From contig JAKJDA010000019.1 of the NCBI GenBank assembly GCA_022706165.1, positions 1-12,622 on the forward strand: a stretch of DNA of 12,622 nucleotides, given 5' to 3'. The stretch is from Candidatus Hydrogenedentota bacterium (GTDB lineage: Bacteria > Hydrogenedentota > Hydrogenedentia > Hydrogenedentales > SLHB01). Under the pieces are notes generated by a model. It saw only the letters and a list, made by a program, of their open reading frames with translations, did not search any database and was not told the DNA's origin. Position numbers and translations under genes: made by a program. Positions 1 through 8,426 of the stretch are shown piece by piece (within the stretch, counting starts at the first letter, position 1; each line of letters opens with the position of its first letter).

Positions 1-327
1 GGGGGCGTCTGACGCGTTGGGCAGGCGCGCCTCGCTATCGTTGATGGCGATCGCTTCTCGCAATTTAGCGGCGCTGGGCGAGGGGTCAATCGTTTCGGAA
101 GCTGCGATCGAATCCGCCGGGACAGGAAGTTCCTCTTCGCCTTGGGAAACAGCCAAAGGGGTGATCTCGATGGGCGGAGGCGCGGTGGACAGGAAAGGGT
201 CCGCGGGGCGGTCGTTGCTCGCTGGCGGCAAGGGAGCTTCCGGGGGAACGGCTGCGGCGCCCAGGGAAAGAGGAGCCGCCAGGAAAAGAAGCGCTGCAAA
301 AGCCATGGATCTATGCTTCTTCTTCAT
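1..327 (-). CDS. fliO: Probable flagellar protein FliO, N-terminal part (cut by window edge)
   Basis: The frame is open for 109 codons from ATG 327 to the window edge, so the C-terminus is missing. The start at 327 has an SD-like GGAGG three bases upstream and overlaps the end of fliN by 17 bases. It gives a basic n-region (MKKKHRS), then a hydrophobic stretch at about residues 8-26, then Ala-rich residues, which reads as a signal peptide or membrane anchor. The rest of the visible protein, about residues 27-109, is Pro/Ala/Ser/Glu-rich and probably an extended periplasmic segment. FliO helps assemble the FliPQR core of the flagellar export gate, and in many genomes it follows fliN and precedes fliP. 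The name rests on gene order and this N-terminal layout, because the diagnostic FliO membrane and cytoplasmic part lies outside the window. It could be another exported flagellar protein. A second in-frame ATG at 306 has no ribosome binding site. Confidence 0.5.
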   Translation of the reverse strand, partial: MKKKHRSMAFAALLFLAAPLSLGAAAVPPEAPLPPASNDRPADPFLSTAPPPIEITPLAVSQGEEELPVPADSIAASETIDPSPSAAKLREAIAINDSEARLPNASDAP

Positions 328-661
328 CTTCCTCCATTTTCTCGGCGGCGCCGATGATTTCGCCGATGCGAACGTGAAGCGAATCGCCGATCACCACCAC
401 CTCGCCCCGCGCCAGTGGCAGATCGTTGAGGTAGATGTCCGTCATTTCGCCGGCGAGTTTGTCGAGCGGCACGACAGAACCGATCTTCAAATCGAGGATA
501 TCGCGGACGAGCATGGAGGTATGGCCAAGGGATGCAGTAATGCCGAGACGCACTTTGCTCATGTCCTCAAGGACAAGGTGATCGGCCGGGGCGGCGCCTG
601 TCCCGAGTTGCATCTCCGGGAATTCGTGGTTGACGGGCTCTGGAGGATTGGGGGCGGCCAT
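311..661 (-). CDS. fliN: Flagellar motor switch protein FliN
   Basis: The product is 116 residues with a single SpoA (FliN/YscQ C-terminal) domain at about residues 36-104. The block DIYLNDLPLARGEVVVIGD (about 75-93) followed by LHVRIGEI is the typical FliN signature. FliN forms the lower part of the cytoplasmic C-ring, where with FliM and FliG it controls rotation direction and docks export substrates. The N-terminal 30 residues are Pro/Ala-rich and the C-terminus is strongly acidic (EKMEEDEEEA). The length fits the short, single-domain FliN rather than the longer FliY. The ATG lies three bases after the fliL stop, with no strong Shine-Dalgarno, so translation is probably coupled to fliL. 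The last 17 bases overlap the next gene. Assignment is firm. Confidence 0.95.
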   Translation of the reverse strand: MAAPNPPEPVNHEFPEMQLGTGAAPADHLVLEDMSKVRLGITASLGHTSMLVRDILDLKIGSVVPLDKLAGEMTDIYLNDLPLARGEVVVIGDSLHVRIGEIIGAAEKMEEDEEEA

Positions 662-664
662 GGG

Positions 665-1276
665 TCACTCGTGCACCGCAAAGCGGATGTGCAGCACCGA
701 AAGGATTCGTTTTTCGGGGCCGGGCTTGTGGATCAGTTGGCGCAGCTTTTCATTGGACATTTCGAGGATCTGTTTTTGGATGCTTTTTTTCACCATGGGA
801 TCGTTCAGCTCTTCACGGGATCGGTAGCTGTGCAGGGTCGTGATGATGTCTTCGAAAATCGGCTTGTTCTTGTTGACGAGTTCCGCCGTCTCCGGATCGG
901 AAACCAAAAAGGACACCTGGTACATGAGCAGAAGCGCGGGCATGCTCGGTTCGGGCATGAGAACATTGGCGAAGCCGTCGTCGAAGGTCACCGTGACGGC
1001 GGTAGGCGGAATCTTCTCGTTCTCGCCTTTTCCCTTGTCGCCGCGGGCGGAATCTCCGGCTTCTTCCGCGGCGTTCTTTTCCCCTTTGGCGTGCTTGCCG
1101 TCCAAGGCGGGATAGAAGATGAACCAGAAGATGAGGAATGCGCCCGTCATGGCGATGACCATGACCACCACCGCCGTGATGAGGGTTTTGAGGAACGAGT
1201 CTGTCCTCGCGGGAGTGGCATCCTTCTTGTCGAGTTCTTTGCCTTTATCCTTCCCCTTTGTCTTGTCGTCCGCCAT
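665..1276 (-). CDS. fliL: Flagellar basal body-associated protein FliL
   Basis: The product is 203 residues. A Lys/Asp-rich cytoplasmic tail (1-28) leads into one membrane span (about 30-56). A charged, low-complexity periplasmic linker (about 60-90) follows, and then the FliL domain (about 91-203). The domain ends with the usual pattern of a predicted helix with SREELNDP (about 153-160), a Lys-rich helix and a final strand (ILSVLHIRFAVHE). FliL is an inner-membrane protein that surrounds the stator and supports torque, which fits its position directly after motB. The ATG is preceded by an SD-like AAAGGA, and the gap to the motB stop is 18 bases. The charged linker is somewhat longer than in compact FliL proteins. 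Sequence identity to FliL is diffuse, as is normal for this family, but layout and context agree. Confidence 0.9.
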   Translation of the reverse strand: MADDKTKGKDKGKELDKKDATPARTDSFLKTLITAVVVMVIAMTGAFLIFWFIFYPALDGKHAKGEKNAAEEAGDSARGDKGKGENEKIPPTAVTVTFDDGFANVLMPEPSMPALLLMYQVSFLVSDPETAELVNKNKPIFEDIITTLHSYRSREELNDPMVKKSIQKQILEMSNEKLRQLIHKPGPEKRILSVLHIRFAVHE

Positions 1277-1294
1277 AATATCCTTTCCCCCGGC

Positions 1295-2089
1295 TCAGGG
1301 CCCTTCGGCGGTTATCGTTGCCGGCTGTTCCATTGTACCCGCTTGCCCCCGTATGGTTTCCACTTCGCGGTTGGACAATCTGCCGCTGATGTATATTTCC
1401 ACGCGACGGTTCGCCTGGCGCCCCTCATCGGTCTCGTTGGTGGCGACGGGCTTGTTGGGACCATACGCGACAACTTCCAGCTGTGTCAATGGGACGTCCG
1501 CGCGTTCGCTGAGAAAACGGCAAACCCCCATCGCCCGCGCAAAGCTCAGATCGTAATTATCCCGGTAGATGGGGCTGTTCTTCAATGGACGGTTGTCCGT
1601 GTGTCCCGCCACCTGAATGTCCGCCTGCGGCAGTCCCGCCAACAGTTCCCCCACAGCACGCAGCGCATCAAAGGCGTCCGGACGCAATGCGGCGCTGGCC
1701 GAATCGAAGAGGGCCCGGCTGGGCAGCGCAATGCGCAGGCCGCCTTGTTCATCGAGATCGATCCGGACGTCCTCGGCCTTGCCGAGGATTTGCAGCCGTT
1801 GACGAAGTTGTCGCGCGGCGCGTTCCACTGTGTTGCCGTCCAACGGCGCTTGGGCTCCGTTGGGAGACGCGCCGGACGGAGAGGACTCTCGGAAAAGCGC
1901 GCCGGTTCCCAGGGCTTCCTGTACGGACTTCAAGGCGTCGCGAGCCTTTTGCAAGTCAATCGCCGAAAACGCCACCAGCAAAATGAAAAAGGCCAGCAAC
2001 AGACTCATCATGTCGGCATAGGTGACAATCCATGGCGGGGCGGAAGGCTCCTTGATGCGGGGATGTGGTCTATTGACGAGGCGCGCCAT
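1295..2089 (-). CDS. motB: Flagellar motor stator protein MotB (PomB-like)
   Basis: The product is 264 residues from ATG 2089, which overlaps the end of motA by 20 bases; a longer in-frame start at 2134 would only add residues lying over motA. After a short cytoplasmic tail comes the single membrane helix (about 20-44) with TYADMMSLLLAFF, where Asp26 is the conserved ion-binding residue. A plug/linker region of about 60 residues follows. An OmpA-like peptidoglycan-binding domain occupies about 125-235 and includes GHTDNRP (162-168), the NYDLSFARA segment and a closing NRRVEIYI. MotB anchors the stator to the cell wall and forms the ion channel with MotA. The AD-MMSLL-FF pattern is closer to PomB than to E. 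coli MotB, which suggests Na+ coupling. The gene sits between motA and fliL in one operon. Confidence 0.95.
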   Translation of the reverse strand: MARLVNRPHPRIKEPSAPPWIVTYADMMSLLLAFFILLVAFSAIDLQKARDALKSVQEALGTGALFRESSPSGASPNGAQAPLDGNTVERAARQLRQRLQILGKAEDVRIDLDEQGGLRIALPSRALFDSASAALRPDAFDALRAVGELLAGLPQADIQVAGHTDNRPLKNSPIYRDNYDLSFARAMGVCRFLSERADVPLTQLEVVAYGPNKPVATNETDEGRQANRRVEIYISGRLSNREVETIRGQAGTMEQPATITAEGP

Positions 2090-2861
2090 ATCCCAATCCC
2101 GTGGCGACGCGCCGGCGTATGGAAGGCGCGACAAAGGCCTTTAGTTTCTCCTCGACCAGCCGGGGGCTCTCGCCGGCGCGGATTGAAAGGATTCCTTCGA
2201 TGATGATTTCGCGCGCCAGCAGTTCGTTGGCCGTGCGCACCCGCAATTTGCCTGCGGCGGGCAGAAAAACCACGTTGGCCAACATCATCCCGTAAAAAGT
2301 CGTGATGAGGGCCGTGGCCATGCCGCGACCGATCTGGGACGGGTCGTTGAGCGATGTGAGCATTTCGATGAGGCCGATGAGGGTGCCGATCATCCCGAAC
2401 GCTGGCGCGAAAGTCCCCATCGCATACAAGATGGCCTGACCGGAAGCGTGGCGATCCTCCATAAATGTAAGTTCGGTGCTGAGAATGTCCTTGATGAGAT
2501 CGGGCGGCGCGCCGTCAATCGCAAGCGCAATTCCCTTTTGCAGAAAATCGTCGTCCGGCTGGCGGGCGTGTCCTTCGAGCGCCAAAACGCCTTCTCGCCG
2601 CGAAATGGCCGCATACCGCACCAGGCGTTCGATGAGCATTTCGGGGTCGGGGATGGAAGTGATAAAAGCGTTTCTCACCGTGCCGAACACGCCCAGGATA
2701 TCGCGGAGTGGATAGTTGATCAGCGTGGAGGCCGTTGTGCCGCCCAGGACGATGACCATCGAAGACAGGTCTACAAACATGAGCGGGCTTCCGCCCGCGA
2801 CGATCGCCGCGATCACCAGCCCGAAACCGGCCAGCAATCCTATGAAGGTGGCAATATCCAT
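2070..2861 (-). CDS. motA: Flagellar motor stator protein MotA (PomA/MotP-like)
   Basis: The product is 263 residues from ATG 2861. An in-frame ATG at 2882 adds seven residues but has no ribosome binding site, and MDIATFIGLL matches the family N-terminus. Four membrane segments are visible at about 3-22, 28-48, 143-168 and 180-205, with the large cytoplasmic loop between the second and third. The loop holds the charged cluster ISRREGVLALE (about 86-96), which meets FliG in the family. Conserved prolines are Pro153 (APAFGMIGT) and Pro201 (FLPAAGKL). MotA surrounds MotB in the inner-membrane stator and converts ion flow into torque. Thr160, Thr187 and Thr188 sit where PomA of Vibrio has Thr158, Thr185 and Thr186, so Na+ coupling is plausible. 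It is the first gene of the flagellar operon and has a candidate promoter upstream. Confidence 0.95.
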   Translation of the reverse strand: MDIATFIGLLAGFGLVIAAIVAGGSPLMFVDLSSMVIVLGGTTASTLINYPLRDILGVFGTVRNAFITSIPDPEMLIERLVRYAAISRREGVLALEGHARQPDDDFLQKGIALAIDGAPPDLIKDILSTELTFMEDRHASGQAILYAMGTFAPAFGMIGTLIGLIEMLTSLNDPSQIGRGMATALITTFYGMMLANVVFLPAAGKLRVRTANELLAREIIIEGILSIRAGESPRLVEEKLKAFVAPSIRRRVATGLGYGAPRQ

Positions 2862-2920
2862 TGATCCAATCCTGCATGGCAAAGAGGCGAGAACAGAGCG
2901 CCCCGGAAAGATGCCGCCCT

Positions 2921-2949
2921 ATACTAGCAACACCCGCCGAAGAGCACAA
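2921..2949 (-). promoter_or_regulatory. Candidate sigma-70-type promoter for the motA operon
   Basis: On the minus strand TTGTGC (2944-2949) is followed after 17 bases by TAGTAT (2921-2926). The start of transcription would lie near 2914, about 50 bases before the motA ATG. The -35 and -10 boxes match consensus only partly (three and four of six bases). I found no convincing sigma-54 or sigma-28 element in this gap: a GG...GC pair nearby has the wrong spacing for sigma-54. This is the only gap of any size upstream of motA, so the operon promoter probably lies here. Confidence 0.35.
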
Positions 2950-3021
2950 CCGGCTTGGCTTGGCAGGGCAATCGCATTAAAAAGCCGAGCGGGTATTGAA
3001 AAAGAATGTATTGGTCACCGC

Positions 3022-4217
3022 CTAGAAACGATCAAAGGGCCATACGTACGGGGCGCGTTTGGGAAAAATCGCCGCCAGCAGGGCGCGGGCAGAGGGAGGG
3101 ACGATGCAACGTCGGGTATCGAGAACGTTTTCCACGTATGCGTGTCCCGATATGAGCTGCATCAATTCTCTTTCCGTGAGGCTCACTTTGCCGCTCCCGG
3201 CCCGGAACGTCACATCAATGGCGCCGCGATTGGTTCGCACGCAACAAAATCGGCCGCCGACAGCAAGCGTAACTTCGGTTCGCTCGTCGCGCGCCGGGCT
3301 GTAGGCGACGCGTCTCTCCCATTCCGGCACGAGATGCTCCAGGGTCTCGGCGAGGTTGACGATTGCCATCATCCCGGCGTCTTTGCGGCCCATGTGGGCT
3401 TCGTGACGGGTGTCGAATTGGCTCAGGTAGCGCGCCAGCGGGTGAAACGGCGGCGCGCAAAACCGGATCGATGCCAGCGAAGCGTCCGCGGCAATGCGCG
3501 CCCCATGTCAAACCCGGAAACGGCCGATTCCAAAACCGTCAGGCTGTTTCCGTCGCGGCATGCCATGAAATAGGCGACTGCGCGTCCCTGGTCGTCCAGC
3601 AACACGTGGATGTCGGAACGGCACTCCCACTTACAGGCGAAATGTCCGGCCACGCGCACGACGCTGCACGAGGCCTCCGCTTCGCCCGCATTGTGAAGCC
3701 GGAGCAGGGCGGGAATGTCGCCCGGGCGAGCGGGCCGCGTCTTGTACGGGACCTCGAAGGTCAGCGCTTCTAGGGTGTCCATGACAATCGCGTAGTCGCC
3801 CAACGCGGCGGCGAATCCACATCGTTCATGCAACCCCGGCACATGGAACAACATCGCGACGTGATACTGGCGCATGCGCATATATGCCATGGCGTCGTCC
3901 AACAGTCGCCCCGCCATTCCCTTTTTCCGGGTGTGATCGGCTGTCGCCACCCAGCAAATTTTGCCTGCCTTCAACCGCGTCTCGCCGATCCGGATCGTGT
4001 CGGTGACCAGACGAAGCGCGCCTAGGACTTCCTTTTGGCGCACGGCAATGCGCGTGTGCTCGCTCTCGAACCCGGGGTAGCACGAAGCGGACGTCTCCAG
4101 CCAGCCATGCAGCCGTTTCCAGTCCGGCGCATGGCCGTTCGGAAGGGATGCGGCGAAAAGGCCGCTCACCACGCGCAATTCATCGCGTGACGCTATGGCG
4201 CGAATCGAAAATTTCAT
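3022..4217 (-). pseudogene. Eis-like GNAT N-acetyltransferase with C-terminal SCP2-like domain, broken by a frameshift
   Basis: Two frames together encode one protein of about 398 residues. The first frame runs from ATG 4217 and covers about 239 good residues. It holds a GNAT domain with an acetyl-CoA site VATADHTRKKGMAGRLL (about 90-106), the GLHERCGF segment (128-135), and a second GNAT-like half (about 158-235). It then reads 26 aberrant residues to a stop at 3423. The matching continuation is in another frame from about 3501 to the stop at 3022: ARIAADASLASIRFCAPPF, then a conserved helix and an SCP2-like fold with LAVGGRFCCVRTNRGAIDVTF. One added G in the GGGG run at 3501-3504 joins the halves. 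The family acetylates amines, aminoglycosides or peptides; the substrate here cannot be read. No strong ribosome binding site is seen at 4217. This may be a true lesion or a sequencing or assembly error; codon use in both parts still looks intact. Confidence 0.8.
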
Positions 4218-4247
4218 GGCATGCGCCCGTGGGGGACTATTAGGGGA

Positions 4248-4256
4248 ATTGTACCA
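4248..4256 (-). promoter_or_regulatory. Candidate extended -10 promoter for the acetyltransferase gene
   Basis: On the minus strand TGGTACAAT fits an extended -10 element (TGnTATAAT with one mismatch in the hexamer). It lies 30 bases before the acetyltransferase ATG and within the 73-base gap after the efflux permease stop. No good -35 box is visible 17 bases upstream, which is usual for extended -10 promoters. It would allow this gene to be expressed apart from the efflux operon. Confidence 0.35.
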
Positions 4257-4290
4257 TGTCACACGGAGGAGGCGCGCGGCCGAAACGGCG

Positions 4291-5665
<1,375 letters not shown>

Positions 5666-5682
<17 letters not shown>

Positions 5683-6355
5683 GTTCCACCTGTCCATCGC
5701 GAAGGTGGAGGCTCCGCTTGGAGCGCTCGGCGACTTCGTCGGAGTGGGTCACCATGATCAGGGTTTTGCCTTGCCGGTGTAGATCGTCGAACACGTCGAG
5801 AATATCGCGGCCCGACGTGGAATCCAGGTTTCCCGTCGGCTCATCGGCCAACAGAATCAGCGGGTCGTTGGCCAATGCGCGCGCGATGGCCACGCGCTGC
5901 TGCTGCCCGCCCGACAACTCGAAGGGTTTGTGGAACATGCGTTCCGTAAGCCCCACCCGATCCGCCAGCGCCGTGGCCGTGGCGCGCGCGTCTTCCTCGG
6001 GCACGCCCTGATAGTACATCGGCACTTCGATGTTTTCGATTACCGTGAGCTGTTGAATGAGATTGTAGGACTGAAAGATAAAGCCGATCCGGGCGCCGCG
6101 AATCGCTGAGAGGGAGTCGTCGTCCAGCAGCGAAACGTCTTCTGCCCCCAACAGGTAACGTCCGCTGGTCGGTCGGTCAAGGCATCCAAGCAAGTTGAGC
6201 AGCGTGGACTTGCCGCATCCGGACGGTCCCATGATGGTCACGTATTCGCCGGCATGAAAGTCGATGCTGATGCCACGCAGGGCCTCCACCAGGACGGCGC
6301 CCATTTGGTAGGTCTTGCGGACATCGTCCACGCGAGCTATGAGGGTTTCGGCCAC
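5666..6355 (-). CDS. ABC transporter ATP-binding protein, MacB/LolD type
   Basis: The product is 229 residues from a GTG start, which is chosen because GGGAGG lies eight bases upstream and the length then fits the family. An upstream in-frame ATG at 6436 lies inside the adaptor gene. Motifs in order are Walker A GPSGCGKST (43-51), Q-loop Gln95 in GFIFQSYNL, ABC signature LSGGQQQR (147-154), Walker B LILLADEPTGNLD (166-178) and the H-loop His204. The sequence is typical of the ATPases that pair with MacB or LolCE permeases. It hydrolyses ATP in the cytoplasm as a dimer. The adjacent, overlapping permease and adaptor identify it as the motor of a split MacAB-like exporter. All catalytic motifs are present. 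Confidence 0.97.
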
Positions 6356-6363
6356 GGAGAAGA

Positions 6364-6369
6364 CCTCCC
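6364..6369 (-). promoter_or_regulatory. Ribosome binding site that sets the GTG start of the ATPase gene
   Basis: GGGAGG on the minus strand begins with the last base of the adaptor stop codon and lies eight bases before the GTG at 6355. It decides the start of the ATPase and suggests that its translation is coupled to the end of the adaptor gene. Confidence 0.8.
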
Positions 6370-8426
6370 TACTCGCCTTTTTTCGACGTTTCTGCAGGGG
6401 GAGAAGGCTTGTCCTTCGTGGCCCCATTCTCGCCATCGCCCGCTTCGCGCGTTTTCGTCCGGGCGTTTTCGGTTTTCCTCTCCGTATCGCCGCCTTTTGC
6501 TTCTTTCGCGTCCTTTGCGTCGAGGTCTTTTCGGGACTTGCCCTCTTCCTCCATGGGAGCGCGCAAGAGAACGCGTTCCCCGTCTTTCAGGCCCTCTTTG
6601 ATCTGAATGAACTGGTTGTTGAAATCGCCGACTTTCACGACGCGGCGTTCGGTCGTTCCGAGCGCGCTGACCACGTTGACGGCGCGTTCCTCACCGGTCG
6701 GCGTCACCGCTTGGATCGGGACATACACTACATCGTCCAGTTCGGCGATTTTCACGGTGACTTCGCCGCTCATGCCGGGCTTGAGCCAGTCGTGCGTCCC
6801 GTCGATCGTCACTTTCACGAGGTACAACTTTACGTCGGGGTTCATCCAGCGTTGACTAGAGTCCGGCAGCACGCCGACGCGATGCACCACGCCTGTCAAC
6901 GGCGTGTCGGGGAAAGCGTCTATCCGAATGGCGGCCTTTTGCCCTTTGGCCACTTTTTTGATCGCCGATTCGTGGACTTTGATCTCGATCGCCATTTGGG
7001 TCATGTCGGGGATGGTGATGATCGATTGCCCTTGATAGACCTTGGCGCCTTCCTTGATTTCCTCGCCGCCGCGCCACGGCTGATCGTTGCCTGCGTACAC
7101 GACCAGGCCCGGACGTTCCGCCACGATGGTGCATTTCCGCACCTGTTTCTGCAGATCGTCGCGACGCTGCCGTTGCAAGCCAAATTGGGCCTCGCTCGAC
7201 TTCAGCTTGGCTTGGGCTTGCGCCATTTTGGAAATGGCGAGTTTTCGAGTCCGATCGAGTTTGCGCAAGGACTCCTCATAGTCCGACAGCAACTTCTCCG
7301 CCTGTTTGCGGAATTCATACTTGATAAACAGGTCCTTCTCCGTTTTGGCCGATTCCGAAGCGATCTCGCCGCGCTTGACTTTCATGGTGTCGTTGTCGAG
7401 TTCGGTCTGCGTCACGAATTTCCCCTCGAACAAACGCTGCGTTCCCTCGAGCTGCGTTTTGCTCAAGTTGAGTTCCTCGTCGCTCATCATGGCATCGGTC
7501 TCAAACTTGCGCAGCTTTTGCTGAGCCTCGCCGTCCCCTAGCAATTTGGGATCGGCATATTGGGAGAAGTCGATATGGCGTTGCGTTGCGCCCACCATAT
7601 TCGCCACTTGCTCGGGCGTGAGACCGCTTGGCGAGGCGGCGGGAGGTTGGGGTTCCCCGGACACGGAAATTGGCGACGCAGGAATGGCGTTTGACGCAGG
7701 CGCGGCATCCCCATCTCCAGAAGCAAGAGCAGGCGCGGGAACGGCGTTGGAGGTTTCGGAGGGGGCCTCTTCGGCGTCGCCGTTCAACGTATCCTCGGCC
7801 TCCGCCTGACCGGCGGCGACCGCCTCCATGATTTCCCGCAAGTCTTCTTCCGCCGAATCCAGGTTGGTGTTCAGGCCCAACTCGGTGATGATCTTGTTGG
7901 CCAGTTCCACGCCTAGATATTTTTCAAAATCCATCCGCGCGAATTTCGCGCTCAACTGCGCCTCTTTGATGTTGCTCTCGTTGTCTTTTATCTGGATGCC
8001 ATATTGTTCTTTCGCCTCCGTATAGGCAGCCGAGGCGCTTTGGTATTGAATCTCCTGCTGGGTAAGATTGGTCACAAGATCAGCGCTGTCAAGGGTGACC
8101 AGCACTTTTTTGTCTCTCACGTCTTCTTCGGTGACCTGATATCCTTCTTCCACGATGCTAAGAACCTTGGTTTCGCCTTTGACTTCCGATTTGATTTCCT
8201 GGGATTCGAGCGCCACCACGCTGCCCGTTTCAACCACCGTAATTGGCAAGGGGCCGCGCTTCACGGACCAGACGCTTGCCTTGTCCACCACTTGGGCGGG
8301 TTCGCGGAAATACCACACCCCCACGGCGATCGCCACGGCCACAACGCCTAACTTCCACCACAGGCGCCGCTTGCTGCGGCGTTGGACGGGCGCAGACGGA
8401 TTTTCACTCTTGGGGCTTGACGACAT
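6369..8426 (-). CDS. HlyD/MacA-family periplasmic adaptor (membrane fusion protein), enlarged
   Basis: The product is 685 residues from ATG 8426, supported by GGGAGGA eight bases upstream; it overlaps the channel gene by 23 bases. A basic N-terminus (17-25) precedes a membrane anchor (about 24-40). A lipoyl-like half (about 55-112) leads to a long helical hairpin: first helix about 113-170, second about 318-430. The second lipoyl-like half (about 430-475, with RPGLVVYAGND), a beta-barrel (about 476-560, with LKPGMSGEV at 548-556) and a membrane-proximal domain (about 565-622) follow. Between the hairpin arms lies an Ala/Pro/Ser/Glu-rich insertion of about 150 residues, and the protein ends in a Lys/Glu-rich tail (about 625-685). 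Adaptors of this family are usually about 370-450 residues. It should bridge the permease and the outer-membrane channel. The fold assignment is secure; the substrate is not known. Confidence 0.9.
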   Translation of the reverse strand: MSSSPKSENPSAPVQRRSKRRLWWKLGVVAVAIAVGVWYFREPAQVVDKASVWSVKRGPLPITVVETGSVVALESQEIKSEVKGETKVLSIVEEGYQVTEEDVRDKKVLVTLDSADLVTNLTQQEIQYQSASAAYTEAKEQYGIQIKDNESNIKEAQLSAKFARMDFEKYLGVELANKIITELGLNTNLDSAEEDLREIMEAVAAGQAEAEDTLNGDAEEAPSETSNAVPAPALASGDGDAAPASNAIPASPISVSGEPQPPAASPSGLTPEQVANMVGATQRHIDFSQYADPKLLGDGEAQQKLRKFETDAMMSDEELNLSKTQLEGTQRLFEGKFVTQTELDNDTMKVKRGEIASESAKTEKDLFIKYEFRKQAEKLLSDYEESLRKLDRTRKLAISKMAQAQAKLKSSEAQFGLQRQRRDDLQKQVRKCTIVAERPGLVVYAGNDQPWRGGEEIKEGAKVYQGQSIITIPDMTQMAIEIKVHESAIKKVAKGQKAAIRIDAFPDTPLTGVVHRVGVLPDSSQRWMNPDVKLYLVKVTIDGTHDWLKPGMSGEVTVKIAELDDVVYVPIQAVTPTGEERAVNVVSALGTTERRVVKVGDFNNQFIQIKEGLKDGERVLLRAPMEEEGKSRKDLDAKDAKEAKGGDTERKTENARTKTREAGDGENGATKDKPSPPAETSKKGE

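Noticed and set aside
17..2203. Plus-strand reading frame of 728 codons
   Set aside because: It lies antisense to motA, motB, fliL, fliN and fliO, all of which have recognisable family motifs. The translation shows no known domain; such shadows are common in GC-rich genes.
2926..2945. Possible sigma-54 promoter upstream of motA (GG and GC pair)
   Set aside because: The GG and GC are ten bases apart rather than the twelve needed, and flanking bases do not match.
2950..3021. Possible terminator after the acetyltransferase (CCGCTCGG followed by CTTTTTAA on the minus strand)
   Set aside because: The stem would have three pairs around a two-base loop, too small to form.
6315..7541. Plus-strand reading frame of 408 codons
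   Set aside because: It is antisense to the adaptor gene and has no motif.
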